A stretch of DNA of 64,000 nucleotides from Tiliqua scincoides (GCF_035046505.1 NC_089826.1:73591254-73655253); one strand, 5' to 3'; positions 42,466-54,030 are shown, numbered from the stretch's first letter. A program made the numbers and translations. Notes: generated from the letters alone by a model not told the origin.

Positions 42466-43100
42466 CTATCCTTCCTCATTACAAGGTTTAGTTGCTTTCT
42501 GGGGGGGGGGGGAATAGATGTCTAAGTAGGCCACAAATTTCAAAAGCTATCTCTTTAATAATGTAATTTAGTTGCACTGGAGCCCCATGTTTTCTGTTCA
42601 CTCAGGCAGGTGGCGGCACCAGAATAAAAAAGTGCTGAGGCTTGCGATGTGCTGACCCATATATTCTGTCCCGGAAGACTGCACCAGCTGGCTTAGCATG
42701 TGCTGGTTGTTTAAATAAGACCACGCATTCCTCCACCCCCCCTACTCTTTCGATCACATCTCTCTGAGGAGATATGAATATAAATAATGTCATGTTATGT
42801 TACAGACTCTCTACATTGGATGCCTCTGAGATTTTATCCGGTTATTTTTGCTTTCAGCAGACTTGTTTCCATCTAGCCTGCTTCCCCCTACCTCCAGCTC
42901 GCCCTATCTTCAAAGGACAGAGATGACTACTGGATTCTCCCATCAGAATTTCTCTGCCTAGATTTTTTTCTTGTGGGGGGAGGGGGCATTCCTCAAATGG
43001 ACCAAGATTACCTGATCTTGTTTGTGGAAAACCACCAATGAGTTAGCAGCTTCAGATTCGTCTGCCTTTTGATTTCCAGATGTTGTTTAGATGGTCTGCA

Positions 43101-43260
43101 CAGGGGTGTAGCTAATGAAAGTGTAGCCTGGTGCCAAGTGCAAAGTGATGCCCCAGAAGCGAAGTCACTTCTTCTTTTAAAAAAGTGAAAAATGGGGCAG
43201 TGGCACAGCTAAGATATCTGTTACCTGGGGTCCAAGAAGATTTTGTAGCACCCCCCCCCC
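43101..43260 (+). mobile_element. Element of the 'CAGGGGTGTAGCTA' group
   Basis: It starts CAGGGGTGTAGCTAATGAAA. A second start-like string, GCAGTGGCACAGCTAAGAT, appears at 43196, so two copies may be joined. A C-run ends the segment. Confidence 0.4.
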
Positions 43261-43354
43261 ACAACAAAAATAGAATTTAATTTATTAAGTAAATAAATAA
43301 ATAAAAAGTTTTCTGGTTAATTGACCACACGTTTTGATAGAATACAGATATTCC

Positions 43355-43470
43355 TCAGCTAACCTACCTCACAGGGTTGTTGTGGGAATGACGTAAAGAG
43401 CAACATACATCTGACTGAGCTCTTTGGAGGAAGGGCGGAAAAAATGAGCATAATAAATAAATATATAAGA
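43355..43470 (+). mobile_element. MIR-like SINE, 3' part
   Basis: TAACCTACCTCACAGGGTTG TTGTGGGAATG, GAGCTCTTTGGAGGAAGGGC GG and AATAAATAAATA match the 30960-31182 copy. The tRNA-like head is missing. Confidence 0.8.
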
Positions 43471-44023
43471 GCCTGATAGTATTCCTCACCATTGGCAATG
43501 ATGTAGCCACTCCAAGGAGGTGTGTGCTACAGACAATGGTGTGTTTGTGTGGGGGAGGCCTGATCAGGAGGCCTGATAGAGGTAAGGAAAAAATATCTTT
43601 CTGTAGCCATCCTGATGACCTTTAGGTCTCTTCAGCTGGTGTAAGTCTCAAGAGCAAAAGGGGAAGGGACAGGTGGAAAAAGAGGAGATAGTATCCTGGT
43701 GCATGTCAGTGCTCCTGGGATTCACTCCTCTCCCTGCCCTTTATCCTTCCGTACCCTAAATCTCTCCCAGCTCTCCTCCTCCCCTTACCCGCCCACTGTG
43801 AGACAGAATACTGTGTAGGAATGCTTAATTAGTACACAGTGGTGGCTTCTTGGCTCTAGAAACAACTGAATTAAGGGCAAAAGTAACCTATGGAGAAATG
43901 CTTGTGTGCGAAGAACTTCCATCTTGCATCCTTATTCATGTGTAGTTGGAAAAAAAAAATGTAATGTGGTATCAGCACATCAGTATTTCCCCACCCATGC
44001 TCTGCTTCACTGGATACTTCTTG

Positions 44024-44440
44024 CAGTGGTGTAACTAAAGGAGGTCTGGGGGGGGGTACATGATCCCCCAGCAGCAGAGTGGTGGTTTTTTGCTGTCTCT
44101 GCTGAGAGGAGTGACAGTGCTTACCTCAGATGAGCAGCAAAAGCCATGCCATCAGGCCTTCTGCCAGTCCTCGGCTCTGTACAGCCCCAAATGGAGCCAT
44201 TTTCAGAGGTAAAGGCTGCACATGCTTGGGGAGGAGGTGACAGCACAGGCCCGGGGTACGCCACCCTCCTCTGTGATGTCACCTGGCCTTGGGTGCCACT
44301 GGGTCCTGGCAATGCAACTGACACAGCGCTTTCTTCCTTTCTTAACGGCAGTGGTGAAAATAAAGTCCGTGATCCCATGCATTTCCCCACAGTATGTAAT
44401 TTGAACCTGACTGGATAGGGGCATGGCTGGTGTGAGTAGT
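44024..44440 (+). mobile_element. Possible element of the 'CAGTGGTGTAACTA' group
   Basis: The left terminus CAGTGGTGTAACTAAAGGAG is clear. The right terminus was not located, so the end is a guess. Confidence 0.3.
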
Positions 44441-45081
44441 CTTGGGGACTTTTACAGGAAGTCATAAATCCCCTGGCTTTCTTTGTGATGTTCTTCTCCT
44501 AGATGGACAGAGGGCTCCAAATCTGTCAATCAAACACATAGCAGAACCTTTAAAAAACACCAGTGCTTGAGTGATCAAGAATGACAGATAGCTTCTATGG
44601 GTAAGCTGATTTTTCCCCTCTTTCCCTAGGAAGGGAATGGTGTGTAGAACACTTTTAATAAATATATCCTGGCAGAAAATGCCGCAGTGCCTGTTTGGTA
44701 TTGATATATTCAAATGAAGTTGTACGCTCCAGTATCTCAACATGAAAGCTATGTTTCATTGTCCTGTGAGGCCATGACAATAGCGGAAAAGGCATTTCAA
44801 TTTATGCCTTTGACAGCCCAAACACAAAGATAAGACTAGTTGCAGAGCTGAAACAATGATGGGCCTGATTCATTGGGGCAGTGATTGGGAAATTCAGAGT
44901 CTGAGTAATGATTTTTATACAGGTGCAGCTCTGTGCAAAGGCCAGACAAAAAAGCACCACCACCAGACATGCTTTTTGTGTGTGTTCCTTCCTGTGCAAA
45001 CATGATGAGTATAATGAGAAAGATTGTGTTGAATGAACATGGAAAACAATTTTGTCAACATGTTCGTGTAGGCCACTGAGG

Positions 45082-45170
45082 CTAAAATCCTATCCACATT
45101 TACCTGGATGGGTCCCATCAAATTCTAAGAGATTTACTTTTGAGTAGATATGCATAGGATTGTGACTCAA
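45082..45170 (-). repeat. ~85-bp palindromic motif copy
   Basis: AAAATCCTATCCACATTTAC CTGG, TTTACTTTTGAGTAGATATG and CATAGGATTGTGAC are in inverted order relative to the 33845 copy. A near-symmetrical sequence makes strand assignment soft. Confidence 0.55.
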
Positions 45171-45187
45171 GTTACTTGGGTGTTTGC

Positions 45188-45409
45188 CAGTGATTGTGAA
45201 CCTGTTTTTTTAAATTTCACAGCACATTGAAAAAGCACTGAAATTGTCAAGGCACATCATCAGATTTTTTGACAAATAACAAAGCATATCACGCTGCTGG
45301 AGGGGGGCTCACACCCCCCAACGGCCCTACTAAAAAATGACCCAAACTCCTATGGCAAACCTGCAGACAGTTCACAAAAATGCCATGGCACAGTGGTTGA
45401 AAATCTCTG
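45188..45409 (-). mobile_element. hAT-type MITE (inverted relative of 34654-34880)
   Basis: It shares the inverse of GTGCCATGGCACAGTGG and AACCACTGTGCC, a GGGGGGCTCACACCCCCCAA stretch and CTACTAAAAAATGACCC. Flanks GTGTTTGC and GTGTTCTC match at 6 of 8 positions. Confidence 0.7.
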
Positions 45410-45721
45410 GTGTTCTCTATAGTCCTTGTTATCTCAAGCTATGGTGAGCCAGTTCAGGTCTGGCAGAATTCTGACCTGTGGGGATCTGGAACTCAATTTG
45501 AATTACTCAGGCTGGTTGGCCTCCCATTAAGAAACTACTACAGCATTTGAAATAATAACCAATTGAGGAAAACAGACAGGGACAGCTTACCTTTGATTAG
45601 CCAAAGGGCTGTTTTTATTTTACAAATGGATATTGGCATTTCCTAATGTTGCGCTGGACGACTTGGAGACATTTTGTGAACTTTGTTTCTACAAATCTCA
45701 AAATTCCTCCGATTAAATTAA

Positions 45722-45810
45722 GAACATAAGAAGAGCCCCACTGGATCAGGTCAGAGGCCCATCTAGTCCCGCTTCCTGTATCTCACAGTGGCCCTGCATC
45801 CCTTGCATCT
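45722..45810 (-). mobile_element. CR1 LINE 3' tail
   Basis: AAGAACATAAGAAGAGCCCC, ACTGGATCAGGTCAGAGGCC and GTCCCGCTTCCTGTATCTCA are the inverse of the 12.3-kb tails. Confidence 0.85.
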
Positions 45811-46039
45811 GGCATCCAGAGATTCAGAAATTTACTCTGAAAGTCTGTTTCAGATGAAATTTGGTGGCAATTCTAGTCCCAGATTTCACTCACAGGATGA
45901 AGCATTTTTCCCTTTCCCTGGATTCACAAATGAACATCATGTGTCAGCGATAGGCAGGAAAAATCCACAGCACAACACAACATGTCTAATCATATCCATG
46001 AGTCTTTCTGGGGAAATGGATCCCACTAGGGATGTGCAG

Positions 46040-46470
46040 ACTGTTACTAGAACTCTTTGCTTTCCTTTAAATTTCCTGTAAAGTGCACCAGATTTATGCC
46101 CAAGGTCTGATGTGCTAGGATCTCTGAAATAGTCACTGGAATACCTGGGGGGGGGAAGGGGAGCAAATGCCCCAGTGTGCTACAGCTGCAGGGGCGGCAC
46201 CACCACCTCACCCCCCGCCATCTTCCTTGGCCCCATATGTGTGCCACCTCCCAGACCCTCCAAGGCCTTCTAAAGCCTGGGGGGGGGCATTTAAACCCCA
46301 CTTCTGGTTTTCATCTGAAAATGGGAAGTGATGTTTTTAGCCCCTTTGAAGGCCCTTTGAGGGTCAATTCTGGTTTTCAGACAAAACAGGAAATGGAGTT
46401 TTAAGCCTTCTGGAGGCCTCAGAAGAAACTGTGGTAGGTGGCATTCTCCTCATTGGGGGAGAGGCAGCAT
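46040..46470. repeat. Degenerate repeat with internal duplications
   Basis: TTCTGGTTTTCATCTGAAAA TGGGAAGTG (46304) recurs as TTCTGGTTTTCAGACAAAAC AGGAAATG (46370), with GGCCTTCTAAAGCC and GCCTTCTGGAGGCCTCAG alongside. The class is unknown. Confidence 0.35.
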
Positions 46471-46481
46471 TCCATGATCCT

Positions 46482-46625
46482 AAGAACATAAGAACATAAG
46501 AACAGCCCCACTGGATCAGGCCATAGGCCCATCTAGTCCAGCTTCCTGTATCTCACAGCGGCCCACCAAATGCCCCAGGGAGCACACCAGATAGCACCCT
46601 GTAGAATCTGTGATCCTTGCCCCTA
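46482..46625 (-). mobile_element. CR1 LINE 3' tail
   Basis: TAAGAACATAAGAACATAAG AACAGCCCCACTGG, CCATCTAGTCCAGCTTCCTG and CCACCAAATGCCCCAGGGAG CAC are present. Three GAACATAA octamer units show the CR1 tail repeat. Confidence 0.9.
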
Positions 46626-47225
46626 GTAGACAATAGAATCTATGAATGTTTGAGATCATGGGCCAATTTTATTTTTAATCTCAATGGAAATAAAGGGACA
46701 CGTTTCACAGATTACAAATTAAATTTTCTGGCAACTGCTAAAAACGTCCTTCATTAAAATATTTCAATAAACATGACTGATGAACCATAGTTTTTTGACA
46801 TAAGACTATTACATGACAACATAATTAAATAAAGCTAAGGAATCTGTCAGATGTTTGCTTTCCATTAGAAACATGTCACCTGCTAATGAGCAAGAAGCTA
46901 GGGTTGGGGATATATTTGGTACATCCCTCCTAGTTAATAGAAAATAGTGCTCGATGTGATAAATCTCCAAGAGAACTATGAATGTGGATGCTAGCTTGCT
47001 GAAGGAGCTCGGGCAAATCCCTGTACTGCTCTCCTTCAGCTTAGCAGTAGCACTAGGTGAAGGTAGTAGGCAATACTCCTTCCATCCTTTCCGTTGGTGA
47101 ATGGGGAGGGTTCAGCAATGGTGGCAGCTACTTACTCTCCCACTCTTGGAGGATAATAGAAAGAGGAGCTGACCTGGCCTCATTTGCCAATGGAGACAGA
47201 GGATGGGAAGAAGAGGAGCTGCTAC

Positions 47226-49570
47226 CAGTGGTGTCACTAGGGGATGTGGTGGGTGCAGGCTGCACCGGGTGTCACCCTAAGGGAGTGACACCACTTCCTT
47301 TTGGCTATCTTTGGCCCACTTCAGAATCAGATGACTTGCCCTCTCACCAATGAAATGATTGGACTGGACTGGGCCAAAGACTGCCAAATGGAGGTGGTCC
47401 AGAGGCAGATTGTTTACATTAAAAGCAATGCAATAGCAGGGAAGGTCACATTCCCTGGAATGTGATTACATCATTACATCACCCCCAAACATCCAGAACA
47501 CCGAGTTCCTATATCACCTATAAAGCTTATATAAATTCTCATTGACATCTAATAAGCTTTAATTTCTAACATACAAAATTAACACAGTACTGTCTTTCTT
47601 TTTATCCAGTCCCTTGTCTCCAACATAAATATCCACAGGTCTGCCAAATCTCTTCTTTAGACTTCAACTTTCCATCTTTTTTTTCTCGTAATAAATTTCA
47701 CATGCGTTCCTCTTAACAAATCACAGTTTAATGTACTTGCTCTTCTTGATAAATCAACATCTCGATGAATCATCTCCTTCACTTGATCATTCCAATCTAT
47801 GTATGTCAGTTGGTTGAAGTATTTTTTCTTCCTTCACTTGATCAATCAATCTGCATCAATTAGTTGAAGTATTTCTTCTCCTTTCTGGTCTAGTGACTTT
47901 TGAGTCTTTATCTTCCAAGCTATCTCCATTAACATTGTCTCTTCCAATTGTTTGTTTTGTCCTGTCTCCAGTGTTTTGGATTTATCTTCCATTTCTTTGT
48001 TCTTTTGTTGATCCTCTCCTGTTTGTTGCATATTAGACTCATTTGTCTGTTGAATTAAGATTTCCAGGCTAATTTGGATTTGTAAATATCGATTTGCTTG
48101 TTGCTTTCCCATTTCCAATACTTTTTCCATAATCCTTTTTTTTTCTCATGTGATCTCATGTGATATAACATCTTTGAGTTGCACACTAAGATCATTTAGT
48201 TGTGTAGTTAATGCATCCAAACTAGCTCGAACCCACAGATACTGATTTTTTTGTTGCTGTTCCATTGCCACTAATTTCTCTATATTGTCTTGTATTATCT
48301 GCTTCCATTCTTACCCATTCAGTTACTCTTGTGTTAGTTTTCCCAAGCTGGACACCAGAGCAGAAGAGCTCCTAACTTTCGCTCTTTTCCTGACATCCTT
48401 TTTCTTCCTTCTTATATCTTCTTTCTTCTTACTTCACTTGTCAAGTCCTGTTCTTGTCCTTGTAGTATCTTTTTTTAGTCCACTAGATGTCCCTGATGTT
48501 CTTATTTCTGTTGTTTATATCTTATTTCTGTTATTTCTATTTGTTTCTATGTCAACCACATTCTTTCCCAAGCGATAACCAAAGGAATGTAAACAATCAA
48601 CCACTTTCGTAAAACAAAAAAAATGCAGGTCTCCAGCCGCTCTCCACAGGTACTCCACAAGCTGTCCACAGGGAAACGAAACTGAACACTCCACAACAAT
48701 AATTGTATTCCAAGATGGTTAATTTGTAATCCAACAAATTGTAGATTTATAAAGTTAGAGTTATGCACTCATATTTCCATAACAAGCTTGGCAGATCTCC
48801 TCCAAATTTTCTTCTCACATCAACAAACAAATAAGCAGAGAAAGCCTCCCCCTCCTTCCTCTTCTCCCAGGAGGGGGAAAGCCTGCCCCTCCTTCTTCTT
48901 CTCTCGGGCAAAAGCTTAATCAGGCAGTCAATTAGTCAATTATTGCCAGACACACACAACGGAACAACACTCACTTGATTCTTTCAACTTCCTTCCCTGC
49001 TTGGAGCCTTTGGCTTAATTTCAACACTGAATCCTCACCATCACTGACATCGATGGCTCGGTTTCCTTGGAGAAAAAACAGTCCGTGGCTGCACCCTTCT
49101 TCTCTGAAACCGTACACCATCTGTAGGATCAAGGCTTCTCCTGACCACTGATCCTCGGATCTCATCAGACCCGTGATTCTGGGAAGAAATAGCGTGCTTT
49201 CCAATAGCTTTCCAGGAGCTCAGAAAAACATGGCTACTCAGCCACCTCAGGCCCCGCCCCCCTCCCTCAGCCTGCCCTTTCTGACAGACTAAGGCAAGTT
49301 TGCCTCCTTGCGAGTAAATGCGCAGTATGGCTCACTTTCACTTTCCATAGGGATCCATGCATTTTTTGTTCTCCAGTTTTTTGCCCATAACTTTTGATAG
49401 AAAGGAGCTATTTCACTGTTTTTTTTTGCATTGCATTCCACTTGAAATTCTGCATCCAACAGTATATAATATGATGGGGTTACTCCTAACCACCACAATG
49501 TGTGTGCCACCCCCCGTGCGCGTCACCCGGTGTGGCCCACACCCCCTGCACCCTCCTAGCGACACCACTG
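47226..49570. mobile_element. hAT-like element split by an L1-like insertion
   Basis: The left arm (CAGTGGTGTCACTAGGGGAT, GCTGCACCGGGTGTCACCCT) and right arm (GCGCGTCACCCGGTGTGGCC, CCTCCTAGCGACACCACTG) are inverted ends about 2.3 kb apart. The sequence between includes 1.75 kb of unrelated L1-like DNA. Flanks AGCTGCTA and AGCTGCAT (allowing a one-base offset) match at 6 of 8 sites. Without the insert the element would be about 0.6 kb. Confidence 0.6.
47500..49265 (-). mobile_element. L1-like LINE: 5'UTR and ORF1 portion
   Basis: On the minus strand the insert opens with a G-rich leader (GAGGGAGGGGGGCGGGGCCT) and ATG-bearing sequence, then an A-rich coding region. Minus frames at 48130-47846 give a 94-residue segment rich in Gln, Glu and Lys with heptad spacing (LEMGKQQANRYLQIQISLEI), typical of the L1 ORF1 coiled coil. 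Further coiled-coil sequence lies upstream in another frame (QQQKNQYLWVRASLDALTTQ near 48260). No ORF2 or poly(A) is seen before the left boundary, so the copy keeps its 5' half and lacks its 3' half, the reverse of usual LINE truncation. Confidence 0.6.
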
Positions 49571-50476
49571 AGCTGCATGCAGTATTGGTATTTGATTCCA
49601 TGTTGAGCATTTAATTCAGTGCTCAGTCCAGTCCAGCCCAGCCAATTGACCACTCTGATAGATGTAAGCCCCCGGCCAGTGCCCAGTTTGAGTGCCGCAA
49701 TGCCAATAAATGGTAGGGACATACAAGAAATATATGCAGGAAGAAAAGACGTTACTTCTTTGGACTTCTGAAAAAAGCAGTAGAAAGTCAGATGATAAAT
49801 CTCAGAAAGAGGTGAACTAAACACACAGAAATGCAATTACTGACAAGCCCAGAGAAGCTGTCCCTTTGCTATTTATTTCAGGGTGAACAGCATCCCCGCC
49901 TCCAAAGTACAAGATGACTCACAAAATGGATAAAATAATGTCAGACAAAAACACAAATTAAAATGTAGAAATATAATAAATGCCATGGGGGAAAATGTAA
50001 AATAATTAAGGGAGCAGCAAAGACAAAAATAATCTAAAAGCAACATTCTTTTCCCAAGAGCTAAATATAAAAGGTGGGCTTTGATGTGGAGGTACTTTGA
50101 CAAACCTCCTTAAAGAACTGATTCAACGGCTTCAAGGCTGCAACAGAAAAGTCTCTTCCCTCTCCATGCACAAGTTATCTCACTTATTTTAGTGAAGAGA
50201 TGTGGAAGAGGGTCCCTCCCTCCTGATCTCAGTTAGGGCCCAGAAGGGTTATGAGGGTGAGGTGCTTCCTCAGATATGCAAGTCCCAGTTTGTGCGGGCC
50301 ATCAAATGTCAAAATAGCACATTTAATTGGGTCCCATAAGTACTTGAGAGTAAGAGCAAGTGCTACTTTATTGGTGACATGGGCTATCATCTTCCTACAT
50401 GAGCTAGGAGGAGATCAACAACTTTGGGCACTAGGCTGAAGTCTCCATTTTGCCCGCAAGGCAGCTCCCTGTATAT

Positions 50477-50818
50477 CAGGGGTCTCCAAACTTTTCAGGA
50501 TGAAGGCCACATTGTATATTTTACACATTTTCACGTGCCGAGAAAAAACAATCAGTTTTATAAATGAATGAGTTAAATTGAAATGAATAAATAAGTTTCA
50601 CTTGGATCTTTTTTGAAATCGGCATGATATGATTCAGAACCAAAGAGGAATGTGACAATTACAAAGAAACAATACCATATTTAAATAGAGAAATGATAAA
50701 TAATGAATAAAAATGTCAAACATTAGCACTGACAATAAAAACAGGTTGCTGTGTGCTGGATAAAATGTTGTGGGGGGGGGGCACATTTGGCCTCCAGGCC
50801 ATAGTTTGGAGACCACGT
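50477..50818. mobile_element. hAT-type MITE
   Basis: Ends are CAGGGGTCTCCAAACTTTTC and CATAGTTTGGAGACCACG. Flanks CTGTATAT (50469-50476) and CTATATAT (50819-50826) match at 7 of 8 sites. The body is AT-rich, unlike the Charlie-like family at 38.5 kb despite similar termini. Confidence 0.75.
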
Positions 50819-50886
50819 CTATATATAATACATGATTGCAACTAGTCTGGAGTTACCCCAGAAAGGAATGATTCAACATTCAGAGT

Positions 50887-51190
50887 CAAGAATTTTATGG
50901 CCCGGTCCTATCAGGACCTCATGCTCACAGATCTTGCAATCCATCAGTGTAAGCCTGGTCCTGCTGTCACACAAGCTGCTCCAACAGTAGATGGCTCATT
51001 ACTGACTGTGCAGGGACAGGCTGGGAATGGTTTTGTGGTGGAGCATGCGGTGGTTTTGTGGTTCCCAACATTCTGTGCCCCCTGGCTCAGGTCCAACACC
51101 TATCAGACCTTTTGGATTCATACCAGCAAAATACGGTGCACAAAATTGAGTGAACCAAGTAGGCCCACTGGAGCCCACAGGGAGTAGCGG
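50887..51190 (+). repeat. GC-rich interspersed repeat fragment
   Basis: GGCCCGGTCCTATCAGGACC, CAGATCTTGCAATCCATCAG and GTAGGCCCACTGGAGCCCAC have the composition and terminal AGTCCTAT-like start of the family A group. Confidence 0.3.
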
Positions 51191-51227
51191 AGTAGGTGAG
51201 AACAAAATTTCTTTACTTACAGCTTCT

Positions 51228-51393
51228 CTAGTGCCTGGGTTGGTCACTATCTCTCAGCCTCACCTACCTCAAAGGGTCATTGTGAGGACAAAGCAAGGGA
51301 AAGAACCATGTACCCCGAACCCTGCACCTCAGGAACTCTGAGCACATTGGAGGAAGGGTGGTATAAAAATGTGGAAAATGAATTAATAAAATA
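51228..51393 (+). mobile_element. MIR-like SINE
   Basis: GTTGGTCACTATCTCTCAGC CTCACCTACCTCAAAGGG, CATTGGAGGAAGGGTGGTAT AAAAATG and ATTAATAAAATAA match the 30960 copy with more divergence. Confidence 0.8.
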
Positions 51394-51595
51394 ATTTACA
51401 CTGAAGGAGCCTCTACTGTTACCATCCACCCTCGTGCATTAAGCTTGCCAGGCCCCTGGTAGCAGTGGACAACAACTGCTGCACATATTCCTTCACTTTC
51501 AGTGTCAGCAACAGAGAGACATCGCTGAACTCCATCATCATCTCCTCCCACCATCAGGTTGGAGCTTTTGCCCAGTGAATGGACTTTCTCCAGAA

Positions 51596-51643
51596 ACTCC
51601 TGCTGGAAGAAGCCCCAGAAACTTCTGCTGGAAGAAGCCCATG
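51596..51643. repeat. 25-bp tandem duplication
   Basis: CTCCTGCTGGAAGAAGCCCC AGAAA is followed by CTTCTGCTGGAAGAAGCCCA, nearly identical. Confidence 0.75.
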
Positions 51644-52313
51644 TTGGAGAGAACAGAGAGGGCAAAAACAAAATGACTCTCACAGTACAGAGAGTAATGG
51701 CATTGGGCTTGGTGGTTGGCTAGCAGAGTCTGGTGGTGGCTATGGGTGCATGCCTCATTTGAGCCCTGAGGCTGGTTCTGATCCTTTAAATTCTACTCTT
51801 TCTACTGTTCCACTGCAGACATGCTCAATTTTCTTTCTCAAATCATGTTTGTTGGCACAGACACTGTTATAATAAACATGGTATTATCCAATCAGAAAAA
51901 ATGTCAGTGCGATGCTTCCAATCCATTTGCATTTGAAAATGCTTTCTCCTGACTATCCTGATCTAAGTGGCACAAGATGAAACCAACATAGAGCGGGGGG
52001 AAAAACTTTCAAGGTCATTTAGCATCTCTCCATGTCAAGCGAGGTTTTCTACAACTTTATTTTAGAACACAAGAATATCTCAGAGCTGGCAATGTAGGTC
52101 AAATTCTCTTAATGGAAGAGGCAAAAATGTAAACATATGAACAATGAAAACAACACACGCACAAAAATATGTTCCCTTTAGAAGAAAATAATGACTAGCT
52201 TACTGTTAAGGTTGAAGGGGACAGAAAGTGCAATGCTCAGGGCTGTTGATTTCTTTTTACATTACATGACAAACTCATTGCCCACACACTCTAGAGCAGT
52301 ACACACTCTAGAG

Positions 52314-52641
52314 CAGTGTTTCTCAATGTTTGTCCCCCGCCATACCACTTCACATGGTCCACTTATCGGAAGTATCTTTGGAAGCAACTGGTAATGACAT
52401 CATTTCTTCTGGGTTGGAGGCCAGATGCAACACAACCAACACCACTCAGGATGGATAGGGGGGCTTTTTTTTAGTGCCAAAAACCACATTTTGGAGCTCT
52501 TTCCTCCAAGCCGAGCCTCCTACAACGGTTTGTTGTGTCGTGTTCCTGGTCTTGCTGCCGGCTAGCAGGTGTCCAGTGGTCCTGCAAGTACCATCAGATG
52601 CCATCTCAAGTACCCCCCTTACCACTGGTTGAGAAACACTG
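52314..52641. mobile_element. hAT-type MITE
   Basis: Ends CAGTGTTTCTCAATGTTTG and CACTGGTTGAGAAACACTG are inverted repeats. The 8-bp duplication CTCTAGAG is perfect (52306-52313 and 52642-52649). The target itself lies in a short duplication (ACACTCTAGAGCAGT, twice, 18-bp period, 52286-52318). Confidence 0.9.
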
Positions 52642-53311
52642 CTCTAGAGGAAAGTTGCTTCAAAGATAATTTGAGCCACCTTTATTGAAAGCCAATCACA
52701 TACTTAAGCAACTCTGCAGCAGACCCAACCTCCCAACTCCTCCTCTCAGCATCGATCCTAGAGGCAGGGTCTAGGAGAGAGGGGTAAAGGGGGTAATTTG
52801 TACCTGGACCCAGATTGTCATTCTAAGTGGGTCCTGGTGCTAAAAGTTTGAGAACCACCTTGGGTGTTATTTTTATAGCAGAAGACATCCATTCCTCTCC
52901 TAACACCTTGGTCAGAGAAGCTGAGCGCAGTTGTTACTGATAAGAGTGGACTTTAGGGAAATGATTAAAAGAATGTAATGAAACACTGACCTGCTATAGT
53001 TCCTAACTCATCCTTAAGATCACTCTTGTGGTATCTATCAGAAAAAAACAGGACAAATAAATGATACACCTGGTATGTTTGTACTAGGAGAGGAGCAGTT
53101 CTACAGAACATACCCTAGGTGTCTACTATTGACATCTCTCCAAAGAGTTATGGGAGATAGCATGCTGAGATTCTCTGCTAAAGATACTTAGTAACTTCAG
53201 AAGTCTACAGTTTTTGGAATTCCCCAAGGTGAGAGAATGACTATTGAACCAGTTAACATTTGTACGGTTCACATGCCCGTTTTATACAAACTCACATTCA
53301 GGAATCAATAG

Positions 53312-53402
53312 CAGCACAATCCTAAGCATATCTTCTCAGATGCAAGTCCAATTGTGTTTAATGGGGCTTATTCTTAGGGAAGTGTGTATAAGATTGCAGT
53401 TT
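53312..53402 (+). repeat. ~85-bp palindromic motif copy
   Basis: CACAATCCTAAGCATATCTT CTCAG, GCAAGTCCAATTGTGTTTAA TGGGGCTTATTC and GTGTATAAGATTGCAG are in the standard order. Confidence 0.65.
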
Positions 53403-53878
53403 AAGAGTTTTTAGAACTTTTGCACCTAGAAACCAAATCTTCAGTTCAGGCTGACTGGTTTTCATGGCACCCCATTGTGATTAATAAGCCCTTGGATAAT
53501 ATATATTATGTCAAGAAAAAAATTAAAACCTGGGCCTTTTGATCCACCTCCATATTTTCCTAGAACTAAATATATCATATGTGGACTTCTGAAAAGTGAG
53601 CACCAAAGTGATGGATCAGGGTAATTTATCAATACTTTCAGGGTGTCAGGTCTGGCTTATAAATCATGTCTTCATTATAAAATATCACCATCCACTTTCT
53701 TACAATATACATACTATTAAGACCGGGAGGCTGTGTTTTGGAACTGAGGTTTGGCACACTCAAGCATCACCTTTACTCTTACCCACAAAATACTTTCATT
53801 GACTTTCTGATTTACAATCACAATTTGTCAGGAAAGTATGATCTTAAAAAAAAAAAAAGCAATAGAACAGTTTTGTTG

Positions 53879-54030
53879 CAACAACTGTTACCCTGCACAT
53901 GCCCGATCTTGTCTGATCTTGGAAGCTAAGCAGGGTCAGGCCTGGTTAGTACTTGGATGGGAGACCGCCTAGGAATACCAGGTGCTGTAGGCTTATACCA
54001 TATTCTTTTGAGACTGAAGGTTGCCAACCA
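53879..54030 (+). mobile_element. 5S rRNA-derived SINE, copy 3 (best preserved)
   Basis: CAACAACTGTTACCCTGCAC leads into ATGCCCGATCTTGTCTGATC, TTGGAAGCTAAGCAGGGTCA, CTGGTTAGTACTTGGATGGG and ACCAGGTGCTGTAGGCTTAT, almost the whole vertebrate 5S rRNA. The tail TACCATATTCTTTTGAGACT GAAGGTTGCCAACCA follows. A 7-bp target duplication, TTTGTTG, lies at 53872-53878 and 54031-54037. The 5S internal control region (A box, IE, C box) is intact enough to recognise. The extra head and tail and the target duplication rule out an ordinary 5S gene. Confidence 0.93.

Noticed and set aside
48285-48578. A hydrophobic, membrane-protein-like 97-codon frame on the plus strand
   Set aside because: It is the antisense of the A-rich L1-like ORF1 region, which yields Phe/Leu/Ser-rich translations.
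53888-53993. A functional 5S rRNA gene
   Set aside because: The 5S body is embedded in a SINE with extra head and tail and a 7-bp target duplication, and lacks a T-run terminator right after the 5S 3' end.
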